Source of the DNA: Candidatus Gracilibacteria bacterium CG17_big_fil_post_rev_8_21_14_2_50_48_13
Lineage (GTDB): Bacteria > Patescibacteriota > Gracilibacteria > 1-14-2-50-48-13
DNA length: 64,000 nt
Direction: 5' to 3'
Assembly (NCBI GenBank): GCA_002783265.1
Contig: PFFG01000001.1
Span: 107,173-171,172, forward strand
Shown here: piece after piece, positions 52,843 through 61,705 of the stretch
Layout: each line of letters starts with the position of its first letter
Position numbering within the stretch: the stretch's first letter is position 1
Notes under the pieces: model-generated
What the model saw: only the letters and a program-made list of their open reading frames with translations
Database searches by the model: none
Told to the model about the DNA's origin: nothing
Translations under genes and position numbers: made by a program

Positions 52843-53316
52843 TTACGCATGGTGATATTTACTCCCCGCCATGATACTTCCTGCCCGATAGAGTTGTTCG
52901 AGAAAGAAAACACGAATAAGTTCATGCGTCGTCGTCATTGGCGATAGGGAGAAACGCCTATCGGGGGCAAGTTTTTCCACATCAACACCATAGGCACCAC
53001 CGATGACAAAGGTCACACCCTGTCCCACATCGCGAAAGGAGGCAAGACTCTGCGTAAAGTCTTCTGTGCTCTGCATTTTTCCTGCAACATCAAGATAGAT
53101 GACAGGCCGAGGAGCATTTTTCAATGCTCCAAGGAGGCGCTCCGTTTCTTCCTGCACACCTCGCTGAATTTGTGCATCAGAAAAAAAGGTACTGGGTGCC
53201 ACCACATGCCGTTCAACGGAAAAATACTTTGAACAACGGGTAAGCAGATCTTTCTCCAGCGCCGCAAGATGCGGATCTTTTGTTTCTCCGACAACAAAAA
53301 TGGTAAGGTTTTGCAT
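52843..53316 (-). CDS. rlmH: 23S rRNA pseudouridine-1915 N3-methyltransferase
   Basis: 157 residues, the usual RlmH size. A SPOUT-fold knot is clear: PRPVIYLDVAGKMQSTEDF, VTFVIGGAYGVD, then FSLSPMTTTHELIRVFFLEQLYRAGSI and the invariant C-terminal YHH. It methylates pseudouridine 1915 in helix 69 of 23S rRNA on assembled ribosomes. It starts 3 bases after the pgk stop and is probably co-transcribed with it. Confidence 0.95.
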   Translation of the reverse strand: MQNLTIFVVGETKDPHLAALEKDLLTRCSKYFSVERHVVAPSTFFSDAQIQRGVQEETERLLGALKNAPRPVIYLDVAGKMQSTEDFTQSLASFRDVGQGVTFVIGGAYGVDVEKLAPDRRFSLSPMTTTHELIRVFFLEQLYRAGSIMAGSKYHHA

Positions 53317-53319
53317 AGT

Positions 53320-54510
53320 TTACCTGAGCGCATCAACACCAGGCAGCGTGCCCTGTTCCAAAAATTCCAACATGGCACCTCCCGCCGTGGAGACATGACT
53401 AAACCGGTTCAGGTCAAAGTCGAGTTGCTTCAGTGCATCGAGCGTATCGCCGCCCCCTACCAGGGAGTAAGCATCACTCGTCGCAATCATTTCCGCAACC
53501 TGCCGCGTTCCTTCGGTAAAGGTTCCCTCTTTACAAAGACCAAGGGGGCCATTCCACACAATAATTTTTGCATGCCGAAGGGCACGTTCACACGCTGCAA
53601 GGGTTTGTGTGCCAATATCAAACGCTGACCACCCATCACACAGGGTATCTACGAGCACTTCCTTCGGTGGCAGGTCGCCAGAATATCCCACTACCACATC
53701 CTTCGGCAAAATCAGCACGTCATGATCGTGCCGTATACCGTCCATAATTTTCTTCGCAACATCCAACTTATCCCGCTGTACAAGCGAATCACACATATTG
53801 TATCCGCGCGCCTCAAGAAACGTGTTTGCAAGCGCTCCCCCCATAATAAAACAATCACCTGGAATGATGAGTCGCTCAATGACGCCGATCTTCGTGTCGA
53901 TTTTTGCACCTCCAAGCACCAGGACCATAGGGTGTTCCTTCGTCTCCAACACCCGAGTTAAGGCAATCACCTCTTCCTTAAAGGCAAAACCTGCAACAGA
54001 TACGGGTGCAAATTGTGGAATACCCGTTATGGATGCATGCGTTCGATGCGAAGCGGAAAAGGCTTCATTCACAAACACATCACAGGATGCCGCCAACATG
54101 CGTGCAAATTCTGCATCTCCCTGCTCTTCCTCTGGATGAAAGCGTAGGTTTTCCAGCAGCACAAGACCGCCTTCCTGACCTGCAGTCTTCGAGGCTATGG
54201 CGAGAAGATCCTCCCGAGGATCGTGTTCGACAAAAAATACTTCTCGATTCAGCATCGATTCCACCAGGGGTACAAGGGGAGCAAGAGAAAAAGCCGGCTC
54301 ACGTTTTCCTTCCGGTCTCCCGAGATGGGTGATTATCGTGGGGATGCCTCCCTCTTGAAGCACGTACGTTAAGGTCGGAAGTGACGCGCGAATCCTCGTA
54401 TCATCCGTCACAACACCTTGCGCATTGATGGGTACATTCCAGTCTACCCGTATCAAAACACGTTTCCCCTTGAGTGGGATGGTGCGCAGATCAGGTAATG
54501 GAGTAGACAT
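53320..54510 (-). CDS. pgk: Phosphoglycerate kinase
   Basis: 396 residues, full length. It has the N-terminal substrate site (KGKRVLIRVDWNVPINAQG), HLGRPEGKR, the hinge region (MVLVLGGAKIDTKIGVIERL) and the C-terminal nucleotide loop (VVGGGDTLDALKQL) followed by HVSTAGGAMLEFLEQG. It catalyses ATP formation from 1,3-bisphosphoglycerate in glycolysis, consistent with a fermentative metabolism. It is followed at 3 bases by rlmH. Confidence 0.97.
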   Translation of the reverse strand: MSTPLPDLRTIPLKGKRVLIRVDWNVPINAQGVVTDDTRIRASLPTLTYVLQEGGIPTIITHLGRPEGKREPAFSLAPLVPLVESMLNREVFFVEHDPREDLLAIASKTAGQEGGLVLLENLRFHPEEEQGDAEFARMLAASCDVFVNEAFSASHRTHASITGIPQFAPVSVAGFAFKEEVIALTRVLETKEHPMVLVLGGAKIDTKIGVIERLIIPGDCFIMGGALANTFLEARGYNMCDSLVQRDKLDVAKKIMDGIRHDHDVLILPKDVVVGYSGDLPPKEVLVDTLCDGWSAFDIGTQTLAACERALRHAKIIVWNGPLGLCKEGTFTEGTRQVAEMIATSDAYSLVGGGDTLDALKQLDFDLNRFSHVSTAGGAMLEFLEQGTLPGVDALR

Positions 54511-54603
54511 ACAAAAACGATCAAAATCTATGGACCCAGTATATAGAGAAAAATTCAGGCGTCACGCTTTTATTGCTTAGTGCGGAAAGCGAGAAAGCGT
54601 CAA

Positions 54604-54631
54604 TTGCATCGAGAAAAAACTCTGCTACTCT
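54604..54631 (+). promoter_or_regulatory. Promoter of the tetraspan membrane protein gene
   Basis: TTGCAT (54604-54609), a 16-base spacer ending in TGC and TACTCT (54626-54631), 25 bases before ATG 54657. The leader ends in a run of C directly before the ATG. Confidence 0.55.
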
Positions 54632-54656
54632 ACATGCGTATCAATATTTTCCCCCC

Positions 54657-55325
54657 ATGGATTCATCTGAAGTTGTTCCGGAAACCCCCTCTTCCCCTCT
54701 GCCCGAAGAAAAGAAACGTCGCTTGCGTATACGTGCACTTTCTTCCGACGCAGCAAAACATGTCCTCAAACATGCCCATAGCACGAGTCGCGATTTCTTC
54801 TACCAGACGACTCTCGAGGAACGCGTCATCATTTTATCCAGCATTGCCGCCATTATCCTTGCCTGGATGCCCTGGGCAGTCTCCAGCGCAGGAGGAACCC
54901 TCGTGGATGTCACAGGTGTGACCTCCTTCCTCTACTTTATGGGTATTTTGGTGATTCTCTCGGCCGTCGCCGCACTTTGGAGCATTGTGTGGGTCCTCAT
55001 GGAAAAGCCACTGCCTCGGATCATCGAGAATCCGGGTCATTTTCACTTTCTGCTTGGCCTGGAAATTACCCAGATCGGGCTCATCGCCTTTACGATGCTC
55101 AAAGCCTCCTTTAGTCTCACGCAAGACCTGGAAGCAAAAACCGTGACCCTGATTGCACTTATGATTGCAGGTGTCGCGATAATGGGAGCTGCACTCTTTG
55201 AACAAAGCAAGCATCGTTCTAAAACCGTTTCAAAGGTTATTACAACGCACCACCACATGCACGATCATGAAAATAGTGACGAGGAACTCGAAAATATCCT
55301 CGGTGGAGGCAACCGAGAAGATTAA
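54657..55325 (+). CDS. Four-helix membrane protein with His-rich tail
   Basis: 222 residues from ATG 54657; an upstream TTG at 54573 precedes the promoter and is rejected. A proline/glutamate-rich and then basic cytoplasmic N-terminus is followed by four hydrophobic helices (ERVIILSSIAAIILAWMPWA, FLYFMGILVILSAVAALWSI, FLLGLEITQIGLIAFTML and TLIALMIAGVAIMGAALF). The tail HHHMHDHENSDEELEN is rich in His and acidic residues and could bind a metal. No family is recognised. It is convergent with prfA across a shared terminator. Confidence 0.65.
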   Translation: MDSSEVVPETPSSPLPEEKKRRLRIRALSSDAAKHVLKHAHSTSRDFFYQTTLEERVIILSSIAAIILAWMPWAVSSAGGTLVDVTGVTSFLYFMGILVILSAVAALWSIVWVLMEKPLPRIIENPGHFHFLLGLEITQIGLIAFTMLKASFSLTQDLEAKTVTLIALMIAGVAIMGAALFEQSKHRSKTVSKVITTHHHMHDHENSDEELENILGGGNRED

Positions 55326-55330
55326 TAAAA

Positions 55331-55353
55331 ACCCCGCTTCTGCGGGGTTTTTT
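55331..55353. terminator. Bidirectional intrinsic terminator
   Basis: accccgc-ttct-gcggggt with A tract before and six T after. Confidence 0.9.
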
Positions 55354-55354
55354 C

Positions 55355-56434
55355 TTACTCCGTTTCGACATTCGCGGCTAGTTTTGCCGCCTGATCTTCC
55401 ATAATGAGTGCATCAATGATGTTTCCAATGTTACCGTCCATGATGCCGGGAAGATTACTCCAACTTTGTTTAATACGATGGTCTGTGACGCGGTCCTGCG
55501 GAAAGTTGTAGGTGCGAATTTTTTCTGAGCGGTCACCAGACCCAATTTGTGAGGATCGCATATCCCCCACTTCTTTCATACGTTTTTCTTCTTCCAAGGC
55601 ATACAAACGCGCTCGTAAAATACGCAGCGCCTTGTCGCGGTTTTTATGCTGAGAGCGTTCGTCCTGACATTCCACTACGAGACCAGTTGGAATATGCACC
55701 ATACGCACTGCGGAGTCTGTCTTATTGACCTTCTGTCCACCCGCACCTGAGGCACGACACGTCGTGATTTCCAGTTCATCCGGCCGAATAGTCACATCGA
55801 GTTCCTCCGCCTCGGGAAGCACGGCCACTGAAGCCGCTGACGTATGAATACGCCCCTGACTTTCCGTAGCAGGCACACGCTGTACGCGATGCACCCCGCT
55901 TTCAAATTTCAGACGTCCATAGGCGCCATCGCCCGTAATACGGAGAACACCTTCTTTCACACCAGCGCCACCACTACTTTCACTGAGACTCATCACCTCA
56001 ACGCCATACCCCATCATTTCCGCATATCGCGTATACATGCGGAGCATTTCACCTGCAAAAATTGATGCTTCCTCTCCACCTGCGCCGGCACGCACTTCAA
56101 AAATGACGCTCTTGTCATCGTTCGGATCCCGCGGCAGCAGTGCAATTTTTAGTTCACCTGCCAGGCGCTCTTCCTCACTTTTAGCGGTCGCCAGTTGTTC
56201 CTTTGCCATTTCCAGCATTTCAGGGTCACTTTCCGTCTCCAGCACCTCTCGTGCTTCCGTATGGGCAGCCTGCTGCTTTTTGAGATCGGCAAACAACTCC
56301 ACAATGGGCCGCAAGTGCGCTTGGCGTTTTGCAAGTTTTGTATACTCTGTAAAGTCATTCATCACCGCTGAATCCGCCAGTTGTTCTTCAATATGATGAA
56401 ATTCCTTCTCTAATTGCGTAAGTTTTGCTAGCAT
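55355..56434 (-). CDS. prfA: Peptide chain release factor 1
   Basis: 359 residues, the length of RF1. The peptidyl-hydrolysis motif GGQ sits in [19 protein letters not shown] and the codon-recognition tripeptide PAT in [14 protein letters not shown], which is the RF1 type that reads UAA and UAG. HIPTG and [16 protein letters not shown] complete the C-terminal domain. Because TGA is also used as a stop in this window, an RF2 gene should exist elsewhere in the genome. Confidence 0.96.
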   Translation of the reverse strand: MLAKLTQLEKEFHHIEEQLADSAVMNDFTEYTKLAKRQAHLRPIVELFADLKKQQAAHTEAREVLETESDPEMLEMAKEQLATAKSEEERLAGELKIALLPRDPNDDKSVIFEVRAGAGGEEASIFAGEMLRMYTRYAEMMGYGVEVMSLSESSGGAGVKEGVLRITGDGAYGRLKFESGVHRVQRVPATESQGRIHTSAASVAVLPEAEELDVTIRPDELEITTCRASGAGGQKVNKTDSAVRMVHIPTGLVVECQDERSQHKNRDKALRILRARLYALEEEKRMKEVGDMRSSQIGSGDRSEKIRTYNFPQDRVTDHRIKQSWSNLPGIMDGNIGNIIDALIMEDQAAKLAANVETE

Positions 56435-56500
56435 GTGGGCAGAATAATATTGTCCATATCCTACGGCGGCCTCATACCTTTGTCAATGCAGCCCCTATCC

Positions 56501-56529
56501 TTTCCAAACCCGGGAAAGTAGCGTACAAT
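56501..56529 (+). promoter_or_regulatory. Promoter of the gene at 56555
   Basis: TTTCCA (56501-56506), a 17-base spacer and TACAAT (56524-56529). The ATG that overlaps the -10 box at 56528 therefore cannot be the translation start. Confidence 0.5.
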
Positions 56530-56554
56530 GCTCAGAAGTTCCTTACTTGCCCTC

Positions 56555-57022
56555 ATGCCAGAAACGCTCCCAAATCTTTTGACCCCACAAGGGGAAAATC
56601 ACGTACCGAACGCGCCAAAGGGCCCTGATTTGGGTAATGAAGTCCGTTCCGCTATTCCCGGTATCGAAAAAGCAATAGAGGTGACTTCAACGAAGGCATC
56701 GGGTACTGCACAAAGCGACGATGCGAAAAATGCACAGTCAAACGTGCAAAAACAGCAAGCTGAAAGCACCCTGCACCGTGAACCGCCACTGGAAGAACTA
56801 CCGGAGACGATCCTCATTAAGCGGACGGCGGCACTCCTGAAAGAACATGTGAAAAAACTGGATTTGACGGCCACTATGCTTGTAAAAAGCAAAAGCCCCT
56901 CAAGAGCCCATCAGCTCACCTCTGTCATTGCACAAATGCGTGCACTCCACATTAGCCTGATTAAGCTTTACCGCATGGCAATCGGTAATGTGCGAGAACT
57001 CTACACCAAACTTCGAGGCTAA
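56555..57022 (+). CDS. Unknown helical protein
   Basis: 155 residues from ATG 56555. The first half is low-complexity and polar (KASGTAQSDDAKNAQSNVQK). The second half is strongly helical and basic, from ILIKRTAALLKEHVKKLDLT to LIKLYRMAIGNVRELYTKL, with heptad-like leucines, so a coiled-coil or four-helix association is possible. No signal peptide or membrane helix. No family is recognised. The stop abuts that of the convergent DUF4012 gene with no bases between. Confidence 0.55.
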   Translation: MPETLPNLLTPQGENHVPNAPKGPDLGNEVRSAIPGIEKAIEVTSTKASGTAQSDDAKNAQSNVQKQQAESTLHREPPLEELPETILIKRTAALLKEHVKKLDLTATMLVKSKSPSRAHQLTSVIAQMRALHISLIKLYRMAIGNVRELYTKLRG

Positions 57023-59146
57023 TTACTGCACACGAAGAAGATATCCACCATTCCAGATATTGTTCAACTGGAAGGACTGCGGCCTACTGTCGAGACGCAA
57101 ATTTTCTGGTGAATCCTGTACCACAGAATACCCCGTAGAATCCGCCATAATGACCGCTTTAGCTGATGGGGCGAAACTCTTTGTCATGGGAATATTTGCT
57201 CCCCCCGGTTGTTTTTGCATGATGATATAGTATCCCACCTCGCCTGACTTCACTGTTCCAGGAAGCGCATAAGTGAGCTGTACACGTTTTTCAGCACCGA
57301 CGGGCGTGTTTATTGCAAAACCAAAGACCGTGAGCCCCAGATCCTCTGTGGTTTTTACTGCGTCGCGGTCTACCCCTTCAACAGATATCAGCGTTGACCC
57401 CTTTGGCACAAAATATCGCACATACTGTCGATTGCGTTCATTCCCGAGAATGCGGAGCACCTCGTCAGAAATCTCTTGTCCTGTGGCTGCTCGAATGAGC
57501 TGACGCACTGCCGATTCTTGTTCCTTTGACCACCGATGTCGTTGATACAGGGTCACTTCATTTTGTACGCTGCCCGTGTCTGTCACAATACTTTCATGCG
57601 TCATTTGCTGTTCCATATACCGATCACTTTTATTCCCTCCCGTTGTGGTAAAGACTGGAAGAAAAAAATCGACAATTTGTTTCTCCCCAGTAGTTTCCAT
57701 GGGCATATACATGCGCCCTGAAAGGCCCGCATCGTCAAAAAGGGCCTCTATGGCTGGGTCAAAGGCAAAGGCAAGCAACAAGCGATCTGAAACGGCCTGA
57801 CTGAGCACGTGCAGTGACTCGGGTTTTTTACTCACAGATTGCAGTAACTGTGGCAGAAACACTTCAGAAAAGGCAAAGACCGCTGATTTTGGTTGTTTCT
57901 TATCCTGCTTACTTTCCACCAGGAAGGACATCAACTCATTAAAATTTTCAGACGTCACGGGTATATTTGACCCCTCGAACCCCACAGGACCCGTCAGTGT
58001 CAGCAAACGCGAGACAAACGTATCCGTGATGGCAAAAACACCATCGACGCCTGGTCCTTTGTCTTTATCCAAAAACCACGCAACTTGTTTCGCCGACGTA
58101 GGAAAATCCGGCCAATAGTTACTGTCGCGAAGACGAAAAAAGGTACTGATGGTTTCTATACCAGGTGGCGGTGGGACATTTTCGAATATTTGTCCGTCAA
58201 TATCGTAGACATCGCGGAACCGAAGATACTCCACCCAGCCATCGTTCAGTTTGACCATGGCAAGACTACCGATAAAACCTCCCGTTGCGCGCATCTCTCC
58301 TGAATTCTGGAGCAAAATGGCATAGGTTCTCGGCGTGTCCTCTCCAAGAAGAGAGAGGATGGCGGGCATGTGGTGATCGACACGTTCAAGAAGGCTGCGC
58401 AAATCTGTCGTGAAGGCTTGATAATGTCCAAGTGTTTCCCGATACTCCTTCGGAAAATCCTCAAGGCGTACCTGAGCAATGCGCTCTGCCGCTAAGCTGA
58501 CCTTTGGATACACACGCTCCATGATGGTTTTCCATTGTAGGCGCATATAACTCGTGAGACTGCCATATTTCGTGCGAAGATTTTCTGGAGTAAGCGCATG
58601 TATGTCTGTTGCAAAGGTGACCGCCGCAGTCATAACCGGAGTAGACTCTCGTGCTGCTTCCATGAGAAACCGGCTTGCCTCCCTCAGCAGGGTAACATCA
58701 TGAAGAAGTGACCCCTCTGCATGCAGCGTCGAGCGACCTGGCGCTACATGGGCATCGATGGTTTGGAGGATGCTCTCCACCTTGAGGAATACATCAGGTA
58801 GTTCCCCAAATCGCTGGCTGCTGACTAACTCCAGAAGCTGGCCAGGAAGAGCCGTCATCTCACTTTTCTCCGCCCTTGTTTCCTGTATAAAACTCACAGC
58901 GTTCGTCAATGCAATACCCACTGTTGCAAAAATAAAGACAGTGAGTAACCCGCCCGCAAACAGAAGACGTTCCTTCTGCTCTTCTTCTGGCGTTAAGTAC
59001 AATTTCACCACGCCAAACAACCGACGCATTATCATCTTCACCCCATCAAAGGGGCGTTTTTCAGCGGAAATATCAGAAATATCCAGGATATGTTCTCCCG
59101 GGCGAATTCTCATCGTCTGACTGTGCACGACTTGCAAGTGCTTCAT
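57023..59146 (-). CDS. DUF4012 domain membrane-anchored exported protein
   Basis: 707 residues. A cytoplasmic N-terminus and one membrane helix (about 62-83, LLFAGGLLTVFIFATVGIAL) lead to an extracellular helical region and then the DUF4012 domain (from about 275): RTYAILLQNSGEMRATGGFI, RFRDVYDIDGQIFENV and SNYWPDFPTSAKQVAWFLDK. DUF4012 proteins occur in Patescibacteria, Chloroflexi and Actinobacteria, often near polysaccharide or envelope genes; their catalytic activity is unknown. The start overlaps the stop of the upstream gene by 4 bases, so the two are coupled. Confidence 0.9.
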   Translation of the reverse strand: MKHLQVVHSQTMRIRPGEHILDISDISAEKRPFDGVKMIMRRLFGVVKLYLTPEEEQKERLLFAGGLLTVFIFATVGIALTNAVSFIQETRAEKSEMTALPGQLLELVSSQRFGELPDVFLKVESILQTIDAHVAPGRSTLHAEGSLLHDVTLLREASRFLMEAARESTPVMTAAVTFATDIHALTPENLRTKYGSLTSYMRLQWKTIMERVYPKVSLAAERIAQVRLEDFPKEYRETLGHYQAFTTDLRSLLERVDHHMPAILSLLGEDTPRTYAILLQNSGEMRATGGFIGSLAMVKLNDGWVEYLRFRDVYDIDGQIFENVPPPPGIETISTFFRLRDSNYWPDFPTSAKQVAWFLDKDKGPGVDGVFAITDTFVSRLLTLTGPVGFEGSNIPVTSENFNELMSFLVESKQDKKQPKSAVFAFSEVFLPQLLQSVSKKPESLHVLSQAVSDRLLLAFAFDPAIEALFDDAGLSGRMYMPMETTGEKQIVDFFLPVFTTTGGNKSDRYMEQQMTHESIVTDTGSVQNEVTLYQRHRWSKEQESAVRQLIRAATGQEISDEVLRILGNERNRQYVRYFVPKGSTLISVEGVDRDAVKTTEDLGLTVFGFAINTPVGAEKRVQLTYALPGTVKSGEVGYYIIMQKQPGGANIPMTKSFAPSAKAVIMADSTGYSVVQDSPENLRLDSRPQSFQLNNIWNGGYLLRVQ

Positions 59147-60585
59147 TGCGAATCTGCTTGTGAGAGAACAATATCAAAACGTAGCCGATCACCCATGGGC
59201 GATGCACCGAGAGAGAGAAATCGATCCTCAGCTAGGGGCATGCCGAGGAGTACCGCATAGGTATTGGCGAGGGGGAATCGCCACGGCATGGCGCTCATCA
59301 CACGATCTGGTGCACTCAGGGTTGATCCTGTGCCCGCAATTGGTGAAAAAATTTGCACAATATCTTGTTCTTGCGCGACTTTCAATCGCGTCTCTCCATC
59401 AGCAATATATTCGGTCATGGTGATACCCGATTGTGTCGCAACTTTTGTTGCAATTGCCTCTTTGGAAGCAACAACCAAGGTTCCTTTCGACTTATCAGGT
59501 AAGGTTGTTGATGTTTCGCGAAGACCATAGGTAAACATAAGAGCTTGCATGATAGCCTGATTGATACCCGTCATTTCCTCGTCATTGACGCCCACGAGAG
59601 TTGCCCCGTCTGGATTTGTGACACGGTTGAGAAAGAGACTTGCGGAGGGCAGATTCTCCGCTTCAATCGCCACGGGGGTGAGGCCTTCCGTCACGGCCAT
59701 CAAGCGAAACTGCACCATTCGAGAGGCATCGTCTCCATAGGTTTTCGTGAGCCAATCTGTCCATGCGGAAGGAAGCACAGGATCCAAGGCAACCGCAATA
59801 AATGACGTGCCCGGCGCTGCTTTTTCAACATCTGCACCAGAAAGCCGCACATCGGATATATTCTTCGTGAAGGCATACTCTTTTGGAAAGACTAGATCCA
59901 CAACCGCATTGAAGGTTCCACCTGCATCGTAAGAGAGTGATGCGGAGATAAATCGAAATTTTTGCGCAAGAGTGCGGACGAGAAGTACATCTGGAGTAAT
60001 TTTGTCTCCGAGCACTTTTGTGAGCACCTCCCCATAGCCAAAACGCTCAGGCAGAACGAGCGCAATACCTGTCGGTTGATCAGGCAGAATAGCTCCAAAA
60101 GATGCTGCAAGCGAAGGACTCGTCTGTGCAAAAACCCCATCATCTAAACGCCCGGCATGCAGAGCGCAAATACCGTCCTGAAAGGTTGCCTGCAGAGAAT
60201 TTTTTTCCCACGCTAAACACATCTTTTCATCGCTCAAAAAGGCCGCAACAGGACCTGCAGCATACCCCACAAGCACCGTCCGGCTAGGGAGTTTTGCTAG
60301 TACTGAGGCCGCTTCAGCTCGTTCCATACCTGATAAATACATCGTGTGTATCTGTTCCCAAGTGGCATCAGAAACAATGGCGGTATCAGAAAGTATTTGC
60401 ATTGCCTCCTCCGGTCTTTGTAGCACTGCTACCCACGTTACCCCTTCACTTCCAAGTCGCCCAAGAACACTACGTAAGAAAAAATTTTGTACTCCCACGT
60501 AGACAACACCTGCTGCAATAACGAGAAGCAGTAAAAGCAAAATACTCCGGGAAACATTTCGCAGCTGGGAAGACGCAAATTTCAT
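59143..60585 (-). CDS. Membrane-anchored exported protein coupled to DUF4012 gene
   Basis: 480 residues. An N-terminal membrane helix (ILLLLLLVIAAGVVYVGVQNFF) is followed by an extracellular alpha/beta region with repeated strand-helix units (SRTVLVGYAAGPVAAFLSDE, GIALVLPERFGYGEVLTKVL, GTLVVASKEAIATKVATQSG). The layout resembles DUF3352-type proteins that score such internal repeats, but this is a loose likeness. The 4-base overlap (ATGA) with the DUF4012 gene suggests a two-protein envelope complex. Function unknown. Confidence 0.65.
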   Translation of the reverse strand: MKFASSQLRNVSRSILLLLLLVIAAGVVYVGVQNFFLRSVLGRLGSEGVTWVAVLQRPEEAMQILSDTAIVSDATWEQIHTMYLSGMERAEAASVLAKLPSRTVLVGYAAGPVAAFLSDEKMCLAWEKNSLQATFQDGICALHAGRLDDGVFAQTSPSLAASFGAILPDQPTGIALVLPERFGYGEVLTKVLGDKITPDVLLVRTLAQKFRFISASLSYDAGGTFNAVVDLVFPKEYAFTKNISDVRLSGADVEKAAPGTSFIAVALDPVLPSAWTDWLTKTYGDDASRMVQFRLMAVTEGLTPVAIEAENLPSASLFLNRVTNPDGATLVGVNDEEMTGINQAIMQALMFTYGLRETSTTLPDKSKGTLVVASKEAIATKVATQSGITMTEYIADGETRLKVAQEQDIVQIFSPIAGTGSTLSAPDRVMSAMPWRFPLANTYAVLLGMPLAEDRFLSLGASPMGDRLRFDIVLSQADSQ

Positions 60586-60658
60586 AACAAAAAATACCGA
60601 GAAAAATGTAGCCCCAGCTTAGTCGCAAAGAGCCATGAGGTCAATTCTGGAATCTTGA

Positions 60659-61696
60659 CTAATTGTCCTTTACTCGCCAATGGTCCCGGAGAATTTTCCA
60701 CTCGTCTTGCGAGGTCTCCCAGTATGCATATATCGCTATGCCAAATCGATCATTTTTCCCTTCTAAATGCGACGTATCGAGGCCATCCAACACGCCCCGA
60801 AGACCGCTGATAATATTTTCTGTTTTTGGGTCAAAATACCTATTCCCCGTTTCAAAACTTGGAATACCCACAAGAATTTCTTTTCCTTGAGGCAATAAAC
60901 TCAGGAGTCTACGCGTCTCCATGGAGACATACCACGAGTAGAGAAAAGGATCTTTCAACTGCGAGTCGTAGGTCATGACCACCACCTGATCCACAAATCC
61001 AAGCACCTTTGCAAGGTATGCCGGCGTCCAAAACGTCACTTGGCCACAACATTGCCGCACAAGATACCCTGCACCAAAAAATGGCTCGAGATCATCTGCG
61101 GCAACGGAAATCCCCTTACCTGTATCTCCGATGCCATCGGAAAGGCTGGAAAGAAGTGCAAGAAACTGGTCATCCCCGGAAAGCACAGGTTCAATATTGA
61201 GATGTACGCCATAAAAATCTAGGTCAAGCGCTCTCATTACATCGCGAACAATGGTCTCCTGAGTTGCCTTCGACGTCAGGTCCAGCCCCCCTCCCCACAG
61301 CGTCGTCACTTGACCAACCCAAGCCCAGACTCGCAGTGTCGGGTATTCCTCCCGACCAAGGCGAAGGAGACGTGCCGCGTCATTATATTTCGTTGGCGGC
61401 AGAGCACCATCATGGTCCAGAGGTCCTACATGAAAATACGCATCGGTGACACCGGAGCGACGCAATTGATCATACATAGAGCGAATTTCCGCATCCGTTT
61501 TTTCACCATCCACCCAGGCGTGATCCATCCATACACCCACAAGCTTCGCAGGTGCAGAGGTACTTTGAGAAAAAGTATATTCAAGGCGAGGAACTACATG
61601 AAATTTATACCAAAGACCGACGCCACCAACAGCGGCCATAAAGAAAAACAAGACCACATACACCCCCCAAAATATTCTGGTCGCGTAGGGTTTCAT
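60659..61696 (-). CDS. Membrane-anchored glycoside hydrolase 18-like TIM-barrel protein
   Basis: 345 residues. One N-terminal membrane helix (FWGVYVVLFFFMAAVGGVGLWY) is followed by a TIM-barrel: GVWMDHAWVDG, VTDAYFHVGPLDHDG, LRVWAWVGQV, DFYGVHLNIEPVLSG with Glu169 at the position of the GH18 catalytic acid, then VVVMTYDSQLKDP, EILVGIPSFE and GIAIYAYWE. The usual DxxDxDxE is reduced to GVHLNIE. GH18 members cut or bind N-acetylglucosamine polymers. An envelope-glycan role fits the DUF4012 pair next door. Confidence 0.7.
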   Translation of the reverse strand: MKPYATRIFWGVYVVLFFFMAAVGGVGLWYKFHVVPRLEYTFSQSTSAPAKLVGVWMDHAWVDGEKTDAEIRSMYDQLRRSGVTDAYFHVGPLDHDGALPPTKYNDAARLLRLGREEYPTLRVWAWVGQVTTLWGGGLDLTSKATQETIVRDVMRALDLDFYGVHLNIEPVLSGDDQFLALLSSLSDGIGDTGKGISVAADDLEPFFGAGYLVRQCCGQVTFWTPAYLAKVLGFVDQVVVMTYDSQLKDPFLYSWYVSMETRRLLSLLPQGKEILVGIPSFETGNRYFDPKTENIISGLRGVLDGLDTSHLEGKNDRFGIAIYAYWETSQDEWKILRDHWRVKDN

Positions 61697-61705
61697 CGTA
61701 TGGGC

